From: an uncultured Clostridia bacterium
GTDB taxonomy: Bacteria; Bacillota; Clostridia; Lachnospirales; Anaerotignaceae
Length of the DNA: 43,355 nt
Reading direction: 5' to 3'
NCBI GenBank assembly: GCA_944377425.1
Contig: CALWEX010000101.1
Span: forward strand, 1 to 43,355
Shown here: positions 25,045 to 32,932 of the stretch, piece by piece
Layout of the letters: each line of letters starts with the position of its first letter
How positions within the stretch are numbered: the first letter of the stretch is position 1
Program-made: the position numbers and the translations under genes
Notes under the pieces: generated by a model
What the model was told of the DNA's origin: nothing
What the model saw: the letters and a program-made list of their open reading frames with translations, nothing else
Database searches by the model: none

Positions 25045-25754
25045 TTCAAACCAACTCCGTCTGTTAGGCTTACAAGCTGACCGTATTTATCTTTCATAAG
25101 CATATTATTGCGGTTAAACGACATTTTATATCTGTTGTACTCTTTGTTTATATAATTGCAGAAAGCTTCTGCCACCGATTCCGGTTTAAGGTTTTTAATA
25201 CTTCCAGCATTTACAAGTACCCTTAAAGCAGCTGTATTGTCCGAAATATTCTCAATATTAATAATATCCGGCTTTATATCTGTTTCTTTAAAGTTGTTTT
25301 TTGTTTTTTTCATTACCACAATCTCTTTAAGCTCCAAAAAGCCTTTTAAGTTATTGTTGACATCCTCTGGTGTTACCGACTCATCAAATTTAATATCGTA
25401 AGACGCAGCACAAACACTTGCCATAGTATTTTTAACACCTTCTTTAAGCTTTATAAGCTCTGTAACATGCATACCACAAGGAAGAGCATTATTCAGTCTT
25501 TCTTTAAGCTCATCAGGCTCTATTTCGCATTGAAGCTGAAAATCTCCATATTCTCCTGTACTTGTGTAACCAAGGCTTAAAGGAAGTGCAAAAGCTATAA
25601 GCTGATGCGGATTAAAGCCATTTGAATAAGCAATAGGTATATCGGCACGTTTTAAAGCTCTTTGAAAAGCTATCATTACATCCAAATGACCTATAAACTT
25701 TACTTCTTCACCTTTATTAAATCTAAACCTATATCTTATATTCTCGTTAATCAA
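25041..25754 (-). CDS. TIGR03936/DUF2344 radical SAM-associated protein
   Basis: 237 residues from a TTG at 25754, which has AGGAGG eight bases upstream. The frame extends back to 25853, but the part before residue IRYRFRF reads as the 3' end of the radical SAM gene in another frame. The conserved start region RYRFRFNKGEEVKFIGHLD and the segment AYSNGFNPHQLIAFALPLSLGY identify the DUF2344 family. It is nearly always encoded after the TIGR03960 radical SAM protein and is thought to work with it. The substrate is unknown. It overlaps that gene by 8 bases and the ribonuclease gene by 4. Confidence 0.85.
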   Translation of the reverse strand: MINENIRYRFRFNKGEEVKFIGHLDVMIAFQRALKRADIPIAYSNGFNPHQLIAFALPLSLGYTSTGEYGDFQLQCEIEPDELKERLNNALPCGMHVTELIKLKEGVKNTMASVCAASYDIKFDESVTPEDVNNNLKGFLELKEIVVMKKTKNNFKETDIKPDIINIENISDNTAALRVLVNAGSIKNLKPESVAEAFCNYINKEYNRYKMSFNRNNMLMKDKYGQLVSLTDGVGLN

Positions 25755-27588
25755 AGCACACACCTCCTCCAAAAGACTTGGCGCCGCAGTTTTGGCATTC
25801 CTGACGGCAGTTAGGTGTTGTCTGTGCCCTGTATGCCCTTTCTCTTTCCTCAATTAAAAATCTTTTTGTAACTCCAACAGAAATATGCTCCCATGGTAAT
25901 ACTTCGTCATACTCACGCTTTCTGTTAGCATAAAATTCCATTAAAAGACCTGCTTCATCAAAAGCCTGCTGCCATTTTTCAAAATCAAAAACATCGCTCC
26001 AGCTGTCAAATCGGCAGCCAAGCTCCCAAGCTCTATAAATAGCTTTTGAAACTTTTCTGTCACCTCTTGCCATAACACCTTCAAGAGAACTCATCATTGT
26101 ATTATGGTAAGTAAAACGTACTTGTTTGCGTTTTACGGCATTTTTTACAAGAGCCCCTTTTCTTCCAAAGCTTTCAAATGTGTCCTGTGCGTCCCACTGG
26201 AAAGGTGTAAAAGGCTTAGGCACAAAGCATGAAGCGCTGGCATTTACTGTTACCGGACGAGGCCTGTCCTCTTTTGGTATTTCAAAATACTTTTCAACTA
26301 TCTTGTCGCATAAGTCTGCTATTCCTTCCAAGTCCTCATCTGTTTCTGTAGGAAGACCCAGCATAAAGTACATTTTAACTTTATTCCAGCCGCCGTCAAA
26401 AGCAAGTTTGCAGCCATTAAGTATATCTTCTTCAGTTAAATTTTTGTTTATAACATCTCTAAGCCTTTGTGTTCCAGCCTCAGCGGCAAAAGTAAGAGAA
26501 CTTTTTCTTACTTCCTGTATTTTCTGCATTAAATCAAGAGAAAAAGAGTCTATTCTTAAAGAAGGCAGTGAAATACTTACCTTTTTGTCTTTATATTCAT
26601 CTATAAGGCCGTTTGCAAGCTGAGGAAAACATGTATAATCACTTGTAGCAAGGGATATAAGCGATATTTCCTCATGACCTGATGTATCAATAAGGCTTTC
26701 AGCCTGCTTTAAAAGTGTTTGATAATTCTTTTCTCTAACAGGTCTATATATAAATCCAGCCTGACAGAAACGGCAGCCCCTTATGCAACCTCTAAAAAGC
26801 TCAAGAGTAACTCTGTCGTGAACAACCTCTATAAAAGGCACTATCTGTTTTTCTGGGTAAAAAACAGAATCCATATCTTTAACAATTACTTTTTTAATTA
26901 CTTTTCTTGCCTTAGGGTGGTTCGGCTCAATAGACTTTATTGTTCCGTCTTGGTTATACTCAACATCATAAAATTTAGGTATATATATACCGTCTATGTC
27001 CAAAAGTCGCTCGAAAAACTCATTTTTTGTCTTTCCAGCTCTTTTGTATTCTTTGTAAATGTCAAGTATTTCATCATAAAGTACTTCACCTTCACCAAGG
27101 TATACAATATCCACAAAGTCAGCTAAAGGCTCAGCGTTATAAGCACATGAGCCGCCGCAGATTATAATAGGCTCGTCCTCTGTGCGGTCTTTGCTGTAAA
27201 TGTGTATGCCTGCTAAATCAAGCATATTTAAAACATTTGTATAACAAAGCTCATACTGTAAAGTAAAACCTACAAAATCAAAGTTTTTTAAAGGCTGCTG
27301 GCTTTCAAGAGCGTAAAGTGGAATATTGTTTTCACGCATTTTCTGCTCCATATCAGTCCACGGTGCAAAGGCTCTTTCACAGTATGTGTCTTCTCGCCTA
27401 TTTAAAAAATAATAGAGTATCTGAAGCCCAAGATGTGACATTCCAACCTCATAAACATCAGGAAAACAAAATGCGAATCTAATATCAATATTTGATAAAT
27501 CTTTTTTTACCATGTTAACCTCGCCGCCTGTATATCTGGCTGGCTTATCAACCTGCAATAAAATTTCGTCTGATACAGCTTTATACAT
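25747..27588 (-). CDS. TIGR03960 family B12-binding-like radical SAM protein
   Basis: 613 residues. The N-terminal cobalamin-binding-like Rossmann domain includes FPDVYEVGMSHLGLQILYY (39-57) and PIIICGGSCAYNAEPLADF. The radical SAM site is CIRGCRFC (CxxxCxxC, about 267-274). A C-terminal cysteine cluster (CRQECQNC, then GGGVC) may hold another Fe-S cluster. The reaction is not known. The gene sits in a well-conserved Clostridial block with DUF2344 and an RNase G. The start ATG at 27588 has AGGAGGATT upstream. Confidence 0.9.
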   Translation of the reverse strand: MYKAVSDEILLQVDKPARYTGGEVNMVKKDLSNIDIRFAFCFPDVYEVGMSHLGLQILYYFLNRREDTYCERAFAPWTDMEQKMRENNIPLYALESQQPLKNFDFVGFTLQYELCYTNVLNMLDLAGIHIYSKDRTEDEPIIICGGSCAYNAEPLADFVDIVYLGEGEVLYDEILDIYKEYKRAGKTKNEFFERLLDIDGIYIPKFYDVEYNQDGTIKSIEPNHPKARKVIKKVIVKDMDSVFYPEKQIVPFIEVVHDRVTLELFRGCIRGCRFCQAGFIYRPVREKNYQTLLKQAESLIDTSGHEEISLISLATSDYTCFPQLANGLIDEYKDKKVSISLPSLRIDSFSLDLMQKIQEVRKSSLTFAAEAGTQRLRDVINKNLTEEDILNGCKLAFDGGWNKVKMYFMLGLPTETDEDLEGIADLCDKIVEKYFEIPKEDRPRPVTVNASASCFVPKPFTPFQWDAQDTFESFGRKGALVKNAVKRKQVRFTYHNTMMSSLEGVMARGDRKVSKAIYRAWELGCRFDSWSDVFDFEKWQQAFDEAGLLMEFYANRKREYDEVLPWEHISVGVTKRFLIEERERAYRAQTTPNCRQECQNCGAKSFGGGVCFD

Positions 27589-27788
27589 AATTTATAATCC
27601 TCCTGCCGTAATTTAGGCATAATTAACTGATTATATAATACAATTAATTTTTATTACTTTCAACTGCTTTAAAACCTTTTATTTAAAGAGAATAAATTTT
27701 CCAATTTGTGACTTTATTTGTTTTAACCATAATATTTGACATTTTAAAACTTTTACTTTATACTTTAATCGCGTCGTTATAACCTTGC

Positions 27789-27832
27789 AAAAGCCCACTG
27801 TAGTTATTTTTACAAAACTAAAGTGGGCTTTT
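27789..27832 (-). terminator. terminator after the M23 gene
   Basis: AAAAGCCCACT (27789-27799) pairs with AGTGGGCTTTT (27822-27832), with further TAGTT/AACTA pairing inside. It lies 14 bases past the stop codon of the minus-strand M23 gene. A T-run is present on both sides. Confidence 0.85.
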
Positions 27833-27845
27833 TATCAAATTTTAT

Positions 27846-28262
27846 TCAGTTAAACGCATTTTCAGCGAAAGTAAGCATTACAAAATCACTAGGATTTATA
27901 GGCTCAGAATCCTTATGTATACCATAATGCAGATGTGGTCCTGTTGTATCGCCTGTATTTCCAGAAAGAGCAACAATTTGTCCAGCTTTTATCCTGTCAC
28001 CTTCTTTAACAAGTATTTTGTTTAAATGAGCATAAAAAACATCATATCCGTCATCGGTTTTAAAATCAAGTTTAATACCATAAGAATCTGAGTTTGTACA
28101 GCCAGTAACTATACCGTCTTTAACAGCAGCTATCTCAGTATTTTCGGCAACTGCAATATCTATTCCGTCATGGAACTGACCTCCGCTACCAAGAGGATTG
28201 TTTCGCTCCCCAAAAGCAGATGTAATTATACCTTCACACGGCTCAAGCCATAAATCCTTCAC
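27846..28262 (-). CDS. M23 (LytM) peptidase domain, probable C-terminal half of a split SpoIVFA-like gene
   Basis: 138 residues starting with GTG at 28262. It is a complete LytM/M23 domain with zinc ligands in FHDGID (His31, Asp35) and HLHYG (about 117-121), plus YAHL. It has no signal peptide or membrane segment of its own, unusual for a wall-acting peptidase. It overlaps the upstream reading frame by four bases (GTGA). A decent ribosome site is missing: AGAGGAG lies about 17 bases upstream. Joined with the upstream protein it would give a 279-residue membrane-anchored M23 protein like SpoIVFA, which sits at this place in related genomes. Whether this is a frameshift or a true two-gene arrangement is open. 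Confidence 0.75.
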   Translation of the reverse strand: MKDLWLEPCEGIITSAFGERNNPLGSGGQFHDGIDIAVAENTEIAAVKDGIVTGCTNSDSYGIKLDFKTDDGYDVFYAHLNKILVKEGDRIKAGQIVALSGNTGDTTGPHLHYGIHKDSEPINPSDFVMLTFAENAFN

Positions 28263-28684
28263 CCCGGCGATATACTTTGCTCCTCTGCCAATGTATTTTC
28301 TGCTATAACACTGCCTTTAGAATATGTATTTTCAATACGTATAACTGCTTTTGTTTCAACATCATTATTATTAAAAGGCAAATCGGTCTTTTTTATGCTG
28401 TTTATTCCTTTTTGGACAATCTCTTTAAAATAATCAATTTGACTTGATGTAATGCTGCTTCCAACAGCTTCTCTAAGGCTGTTTTTTAAACCAGAAACGT
28501 TATCGCCTCCTATTTTAAGTACAGCGAATAAAAGCACTACTAAAACAGCACATATACAGGCCTGATAAAACAATCGATTGAATATATTTTTATCGTCCGA
28601 GCCTTTGCTATTTCTATTTTTAAATCTGTTCCTGTTTATATTGTATTTTGAATATGCTTTACTGTTTTTTAAAAACTCTTTCAA
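28259..28684 (-). CDS. single-pass membrane protein, probable N-terminal half of a SpoIVFA-like gene
   Basis: 141 residues from a TTG at 28684, the best start since AGGGGGTG lies just upstream. The first about 37 residues are basic (NINRNRFKNRN). One transmembrane helix follows (about 42-60), then an extracytoplasmic part (about 61-141) with no known domain. The stop TGA overlaps the GTG start of the M23 gene after a CCGGGG run. The layout (short cytoplasmic tail, one helix, linker, then LytM domain in the next frame) matches SpoIVFA-like or SpoIIQ-like sporulation proteins. Confidence 0.65.
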   Translation of the reverse strand: MKEFLKNSKAYSKYNINRNRFKNRNSKGSDDKNIFNRLFYQACICAVLVVLLFAVLKIGGDNVSGLKNSLREAVGSSITSSQIDYFKEIVQKGINSIKKTDLPFNNNDVETKAVIRIENTYSKGSVIAENTLAEEQSISPG

Positions 28685-28690
28685 AAAAAC

Positions 28691-28726
28691 ACCCCCTGTA
28701 CCAAATATACGTTTTTAGTACAGGGG
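28691..28726 (-). terminator. hairpin between the histidine kinase gene and the SpoIVFA-like gene
   Basis: On the minus strand, CCCCTGTAC and GTACAGGGG pair around about 16 bases, followed by GTGTTTTTTT. It looks like a terminator for the two-component operon, but its 3' arm (AGGGGGTG) is also the ribosome site of the gene starting at 28684. Confidence 0.7.
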
Positions 28727-28737
28727 ATATAACTTTT

Positions 28738-30168
28738 TTATTTCATAGTATCATTATATATTTTAAACTTATTAATAAAAGCTGTCCTAACATTAGGTTC
28801 ACTTTCAACATATACATCTCCGTCAAAGGCTGAAGTTAATTTTTTAGCTATGGAAAGACCCAAACCGCTGCCGCCAATTTCTCTGTTTCTAGACTTATCA
28901 ACTCTGTAAAACCTGTCAAACAAATACGGTATGTTTTCGCTTGCAATCCCGTGACCATCATCCTCAACGCTTAAATAAACATATTTATCATCATTATATG
29001 TAACAAATGTTACTGTATTTTCTTGTCCTGTATATTTAAAAGCGTTGTCGGCATATATCCATAAAAGCTGCTTTATAGCATCATAATCGGCAAAAATCCG
29101 TTTTTTGGTACCGCCTTTAAACACAACCTTTCTTTCAGGATGAATCATTTTAAATTCCTTCATTACTTCCTGTATTACTTCGTCGGCAGAAACAGCCGAA
29201 CATTTATTTACACTTGAAACTTGGTCGTATTTAGCCAAAAACAGCAGTTTTTTAATTAACACATTCATGCTTTCAGTCTGTGCCTTAATTGAGTCAATGG
29301 CTTCCTGAAGTATCTCTGGCCTTTCTTTACCCCACCTGTCTATTAAATTAATATATCCGTTAATAACAGCAATTGGTGTTTTAAGCTCGTGGGACGCATC
29401 AGAAACAAACTGGTTCTGCTTTCTGAATGAAACCTCCAGTCTTGCAATCATTGAATTGAATGTAGAAACAAGACCATTAAGCCCGCCGTCGTTGGCTTCC
29501 TCTGGTATTCTCTGACTCAAATCATCAATACTTATACTTTCAGCCAAACGGCTTATATTCTCTATAGGTACAAGTATAAGCTTGCTTAAATATCTGCTGA
29601 GGCGTATAACAGCTATAATACCTATAACGTCTATTATAGCTGCCCTTATCAAAAGTCCTCTGTAATATGCGGTATTCAAGTTAACTGCTTTAGCCGCTTC
29701 AATGGTATATTTTTCATCACCATGATACATTATTCTTCTGGCTATAATATATTTCATACCGGATTTATAGGCCTCAACTGTAACTGTAGCAGGGTCGCCC
29801 TTTACCTTTTTTTCTTTTCCTACTTCAAGATATCCATTGCCTGAAAAAGGTGTGTTATTATCAAAATTACTTTTGCTTATTTCATCTGTTGCATAGTTTA
29901 TTATCCTAAAGTCTATATTTCTGTCATTTAAAAATCCGGATACAGCTGCTTCATCAGGCGAATTTCCATCTCTTATATATTTTTGTATACGCTCAGTTGT
30001 AGCTATCGTTTCGTTAACAGCTACATCATTATAAACAGTCGCAACGGAATTAAGTATAGTAGCACTGGCAAAAAATATAAGCACAGTAAAAAGCAGACCA
30101 AAATAAAGCGTCACTCGCCTTTGAAAATCGTATATATCATCTATTCCGTTTTTTCTTTTACTTTTCAT
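28738..30168 (-). CDS. sensor histidine kinase
   Basis: 476 residues from the ATG at 30168 (a GTG lies one codon earlier). It has transmembrane helices at about 19-42 and 170-192 with an extracytoplasmic sensor domain of about 125 residues between them. A HAMP domain follows (SRLAESISIDDLSQRIP), then HisKA with the phosphorylated histidine in SDASHELKTPIAV, and HATPase_c with NAFKYT, DDGHGI, FDRFYRVDKSR and GSGLGLSI. It is an OmpR-class kinase, similar in layout to ArlS/CssS types. The signal cannot be read. It overlaps the response-regulator gene by 11 bases, so the two form a cognate pair. Confidence 0.93.
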   Translation of the reverse strand: MKSKRKNGIDDIYDFQRRVTLYFGLLFTVLIFFASATILNSVATVYNDVAVNETIATTERIQKYIRDGNSPDEAAVSGFLNDRNIDFRIINYATDEISKSNFDNNTPFSGNGYLEVGKEKKVKGDPATVTVEAYKSGMKYIIARRIMYHGDEKYTIEAAKAVNLNTAYYRGLLIRAAIIDVIGIIAVIRLSRYLSKLILVPIENISRLAESISIDDLSQRIPEEANDGGLNGLVSTFNSMIARLEVSFRKQNQFVSDASHELKTPIAVINGYINLIDRWGKERPEILQEAIDSIKAQTESMNVLIKKLLFLAKYDQVSSVNKCSAVSADEVIQEVMKEFKMIHPERKVVFKGGTKKRIFADYDAIKQLLWIYADNAFKYTGQENTVTFVTYNDDKYVYLSVEDDGHGIASENIPYLFDRFYRVDKSRNREIGGSGLGLSIAKKLTSAFDGDVYVESEPNVRTAFINKFKIYNDTMK

Positions 30169-30844
30169 CACTTACGTAATAACCTACACCCCTTGCGGTA
30201 AATATATATCTTTTCCCAAACCTTTCGTCTATTTTAGCCCTTAAATACCTAATATAAACATCAACAACATTTGTTTCACCAAGATAATCATATCCCCATA
30301 CTTTATTAAAAATCTGCTCTCTTGTAAGCACAATATTTTTGTTTTTTACAAGGTAAAGCAAAAGCTCATATTCTTTTTTGGTAAGCTCAACGGCTTCGCC
30401 AGCAATATGCACCATTCTTTTGTCGGTATCTATAACCATGTCCTTAAATGTAAGGGAATTAAGCTTAATATCAAATGTCTGCACTTTACGCATAGCGGCT
30501 CTCATTCTAGCTAAAAGTTCTTCAATAGCAAAAGGTTTTGTAATATAATCGCTGGCGCCACTGTCAAGGCCAGCAACTTTATCCGAAATTTCATCCTTTG
30601 CTGTCAATATAATTATAGGTATATTTGATATCTTTCTTATTCTTCTGCAAATTTCCATACCGTCCATACCTGGAAGCATTAAATCCAAAAGCAAGAGGTC
30701 GTATTTCTGCTTTTCAAAAGCGTCAAAACCCTCTCTGCCGTCGTGAGCCACAGTTACCTCATAGCCTTCAAAAGTAAGTTCAAGCTCAACAAACCTTGCA
30801 AGGCTGACCTCATCTTCAATTATAAGTATTTTGCCTTTTGCCAT
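30158..30844 (-). CDS. OmpR-family response regulator
   Basis: 228 residues from the ATG at 30844 (GGGGGA upstream). The longer frame to 30979 has no ribosome site. Receiver domain: acidic pocket IEDE near 9-12, phosphorylated Asp54 in LLDLMLPGMDG, ILTAKDE with the conserved lysine. The C-terminal winged helix (about 130-228) has the OmpR/PhoB DNA-binding pattern (LTKKEYELLLYL, VWGYDYLGETNVVDVYIRYLRAKI). It regulates unknown genes with the kinase encoded downstream. A perfect 11-base tandem repeat in its own leader is a candidate site for autoregulation. Confidence 0.95.
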   Translation of the reverse strand: MAKGKILIIEDEVSLARFVELELTFEGYEVTVAHDGREGFDAFEKQKYDLLLLDLMLPGMDGMEICRRIRKISNIPIIILTAKDEISDKVAGLDSGASDYITKPFAIEELLARMRAAMRKVQTFDIKLNSLTFKDMVIDTDKRMVHIAGEAVELTKKEYELLLYLVKNKNIVLTREQIFNKVWGYDYLGETNVVDVYIRYLRAKIDERFGKRYIFTARGVGYYVSDEK

Positions 30845-30872
30845 ATTTTTTCCCCCAAGAATTCTCGTAATG

Positions 30873-30894
30873 AATACATAATAAATACATAATA
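30873..30894. promoter_or_regulatory. perfect 11-bp tandem repeat in the response-regulator leader
   Basis: aatacataata occurs twice with no gap (30873-30883 and 30884-30894). A period of one helical turn is typical for binding of OmpR-family dimers. It lies between the promoter and the start codon of the response-regulator gene. Confidence 0.5.
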
Positions 30895-30977
30895 AAAACA
30901 AATACTGTTTATTATGCCGCTTAAGATTTAAAAGTGCCAAATTTAAACGGCAATTTTCACACAAACGGTCTGTTTTC

Positions 30978-31005
30978 ATTATATCATTTAATTAATAAAA
31001 AGCAA
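30978..31005 (-). promoter_or_regulatory. promoter of the two-component operon
   Basis: TTGCTT (31000-31005), 16 bases and TATAAT (30978-30983) on the minus strand. This predicts a leader of about 130 bases that includes the tandem repeat. Confidence 0.6.
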
Positions 31006-31074
31006 AACAATTAAGCGAAATTTTATTTAGTTAAATTAATATTTTTAACTAATTTTAATGTTTAAAGGCAATAA

Positions 31075-31103
31075 TTGAAAAAGAAATGGTTTTAATATAT
31101 AAT
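31075..31103 (+). promoter_or_regulatory. sigma-A promoter of the lipoprotein-acetyltransferase operon
   Basis: TTGAAA (31075-31080), 17 bases and TATAAT (31098-31103). The start codon lies about 36 bases downstream. Confidence 0.8.
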
Positions 31104-31139
31104 AGCATTTAAACTTATAATCAAAAGGAGATTTATAGA

Positions 31140-32171
31140 ATGAAAAAATTAATTTTTTTAATTGCTGCTTTGTCTGTTCTTGCTTTAAGCGGCTGTTCAT
31201 CAAACCAGAATGATTCAAGCTCAAGTGCCACTGCATCTTCAAGCCAAAGCCATACTGTAGAACTTAAAGAATTAGGCCTTACTTATACAACACCAGCTGC
31301 ATGGGCTGAGTTTGAAACAACAAATCTTTACCCTCTTACAATACAGTCTGAAGGCACTCTTGCCAGAATAATATATAACTATGTTAAAGAAGAAGATATA
31401 TCAAGTATGGAAAGCGCAACTGATTCATCATCTTATCAATCATACCTTACACCTATTTGCGAAATAATGGTGGCTCCTACTGAAAACTTTTCAAATGATA
31501 CATTAAAAGCTCTTACTTCTTTATACGAAAATGCTGAAAATGTTTCTGAGCAAAACGGATACAGCTATTATGTGCTCTACCCATGCACAGCAAACACTCT
31601 TGAAGGCAAAGATTTAGAAAACTATAACAAAATGGCTGAGGCTGTTCCAGAGCTTATAGAAAGCATTTCAACTGAAGATTTTAATCCGGAAGATATAAAA
31701 CCTATAATAGATACTGACGAACTAAAAAAATACATCACATTTGATACTCATACACTTGAAGGTGAAGCCATTAACAGTACAGTATTTGGCGATTATGACC
31801 TTACAATGGTTAATTTCTGGGGAACTTACGCAGTAGATAAATCCAACGAACAGGCTGTTCTTGAGGAAGTATATCAATACTGCCTTGGACTTAAAGATAA
31901 AAAAGTAAATGTAATTAATGCTATTGTCGACACCCCAAGCGAAGAAAACGAAAAAATAGTTAAAGAACTTAAAACTGAAGCTGGTTGTACATTTACTACA
32001 ATAGTAATGGATGAAGTACTGGCAAACTGGGCCGTTGAAAACCTTGAAGGAGTTCCTACAACTATTTTTGTAAACTCAGAAGGCAAAATAATTAGCGACC
32101 AGATTAAGGGAGCAAAATCTGCTCAAACATATATAGACGACATTGAATATTATCTTGCATCGGAGCAGTAA
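31140..32171 (+). CDS. thioredoxin-like (TlpA-type) lipoprotein lacking the CXXC motif
   Basis: 343 residues. A lipoprotein signal with LSGC is present (Cys19 is the lipid site), followed by a serine-rich linker. Residues about 35-195 form a domain I cannot assign (LGLTYTTPAAWAEF). Residues about 200-343 resemble a TlpA/AhpC-type thioredoxin fold: DLTMVNFWGTYAVDKSNEQ, VNAIVDTPSEEN, and the cis-proline region LEGVPTTIFVNSEGKI. Where redoxins have WCxxC the sequence reads WGTYAVDK, so the redox cysteines are missing and disulfide chemistry is not expected. The fold may serve binding. AAAGGAG precedes the start. It is anchored on the outer membrane face. Confidence 0.8.
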   Translation: MKKLIFLIAALSVLALSGCSSNQNDSSSSATASSSQSHTVELKELGLTYTTPAAWAEFETTNLYPLTIQSEGTLARIIYNYVKEEDISSMESATDSSSYQSYLTPICEIMVAPTENFSNDTLKALTSLYENAENVSEQNGYSYYVLYPCTANTLEGKDLENYNKMAEAVPELIESISTEDFNPEDIKPIIDTDELKKYITFDTHTLEGEAINSTVFGDYDLTMVNFWGTYAVDKSNEQAVLEEVYQYCLGLKDKKVNVINAIVDTPSEENEKIVKELKTEAGCTFTTIVMDEVLANWAVENLEGVPTTIFVNSEGKIISDQIKGAKSAQTYIDDIEYYLASEQ

Positions 32172-32172
32172 T

Positions 32173-32751
32173 ATGGCTGATAATAAAAAAATATCAGAAA
32201 TTGAAAAAGCGCTTTCAGGCAGCCTTTATAACGCCAATGATGATGAGCTTATTAAAATGCGTATAAAGTGCAAGGATTTGTGCTTTGAATATAACTCACT
32301 GAAACCTTCAAATTTAAAAGAACGTGTACGTGTTATAAAAGAATTATTTGACTCAATAGGCGAAAACTTTGTTATTGAACAGCCGTTTTTCTGCGATTAT
32401 GGCAAAAACATAACTGTAGGAGATAATCTTTTTATAAACCACAACTGTGTTATACTGGACTGCAATAAAGTAACAATAGGCAATAATGTTTTTATAGCCC
32501 CTAACTGTGGACTTTATACAGCTGGTCATCCACTTGAGTATAAAATAAGAAATACCGGCCTTGAATATGCCAAACCAATTACAATAGGAGATAATGTTTG
32601 GATAGGTGCAAACACGGCAATACTTGGCGGTGTTTGCATTGGTTCAGGCTCAGTTATAGGTGCCGGCAGTGTAGTTAAAAACGATATACCACCTAATGTT
32701 TTGGCCTTTGGCAATCCTTGCAAAGTTATAAAAAATATAAACAACACATAA
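32173..32751 (+). CDS. maltose/galactoside-type O-acetyltransferase
   Basis: 192 residues from the ATG at 32173, one base after the lipoprotein stop (TAATATG), with GGAG upstream. An N-terminal helical cap (about 1-55) is followed by a left-handed beta-helix with hexapeptide repeats (ITVGDNLFINHNCVILD, VTIGNNVFIAPNCGLYT). The catalytic-site segment is YTAGHP, and ITIGDNVWIGANTAILGG, VIGAGSVV and AFGNPCKVI follow. It should transfer acetyl from acetyl-CoA to a sugar. The substrate is not known. It is co-transcribed with the lipoprotein gene. Confidence 0.9.
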   Translation: MADNKKISEIEKALSGSLYNANDDELIKMRIKCKDLCFEYNSLKPSNLKERVRVIKELFDSIGENFVIEQPFFCDYGKNITVGDNLFINHNCVILDCNKVTIGNNVFIAPNCGLYTAGHPLEYKIRNTGLEYAKPITIGDNVWIGANTAILGGVCIGSGSVIGAGSVVKNDIPPNVLAFGNPCKVIKNINNT

Positions 32752-32844
32752 CTAAATATTTTTTCTATTAGTTCAAGTTTTTAGTAAACCATTATATATT
32801 TTAAAAACACTACTTTTAAACTAATCTGGTTATTTTAAAGCATA

Positions 32845-32881
32845 AAAAATGCAGAACCTACATTCTAGGCTCTGCATTTTT
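32845..32881. terminator. bidirectional terminator
   Basis: aaaaatgcagaaccta and taggctctgcattttt pair with one mismatch and a short loop. A-rich and T-rich flanks suit termination of both the plus-strand acetyltransferase operon and the minus-strand HD gene, which converge here. Confidence 0.85.
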
Positions 32882-32932
32882 AAATTTTATAATAATTTTT
32901 ATAACTTTTTTAAAACCATATCTTCAAACATT

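Noticed and set aside
26126..27126. Two plus-strand frames of 165 and 135 residues opposite the radical SAM gene
   Set aside because: Both lie fully inside the TIGR03960 gene and show no ribosome site or domain.
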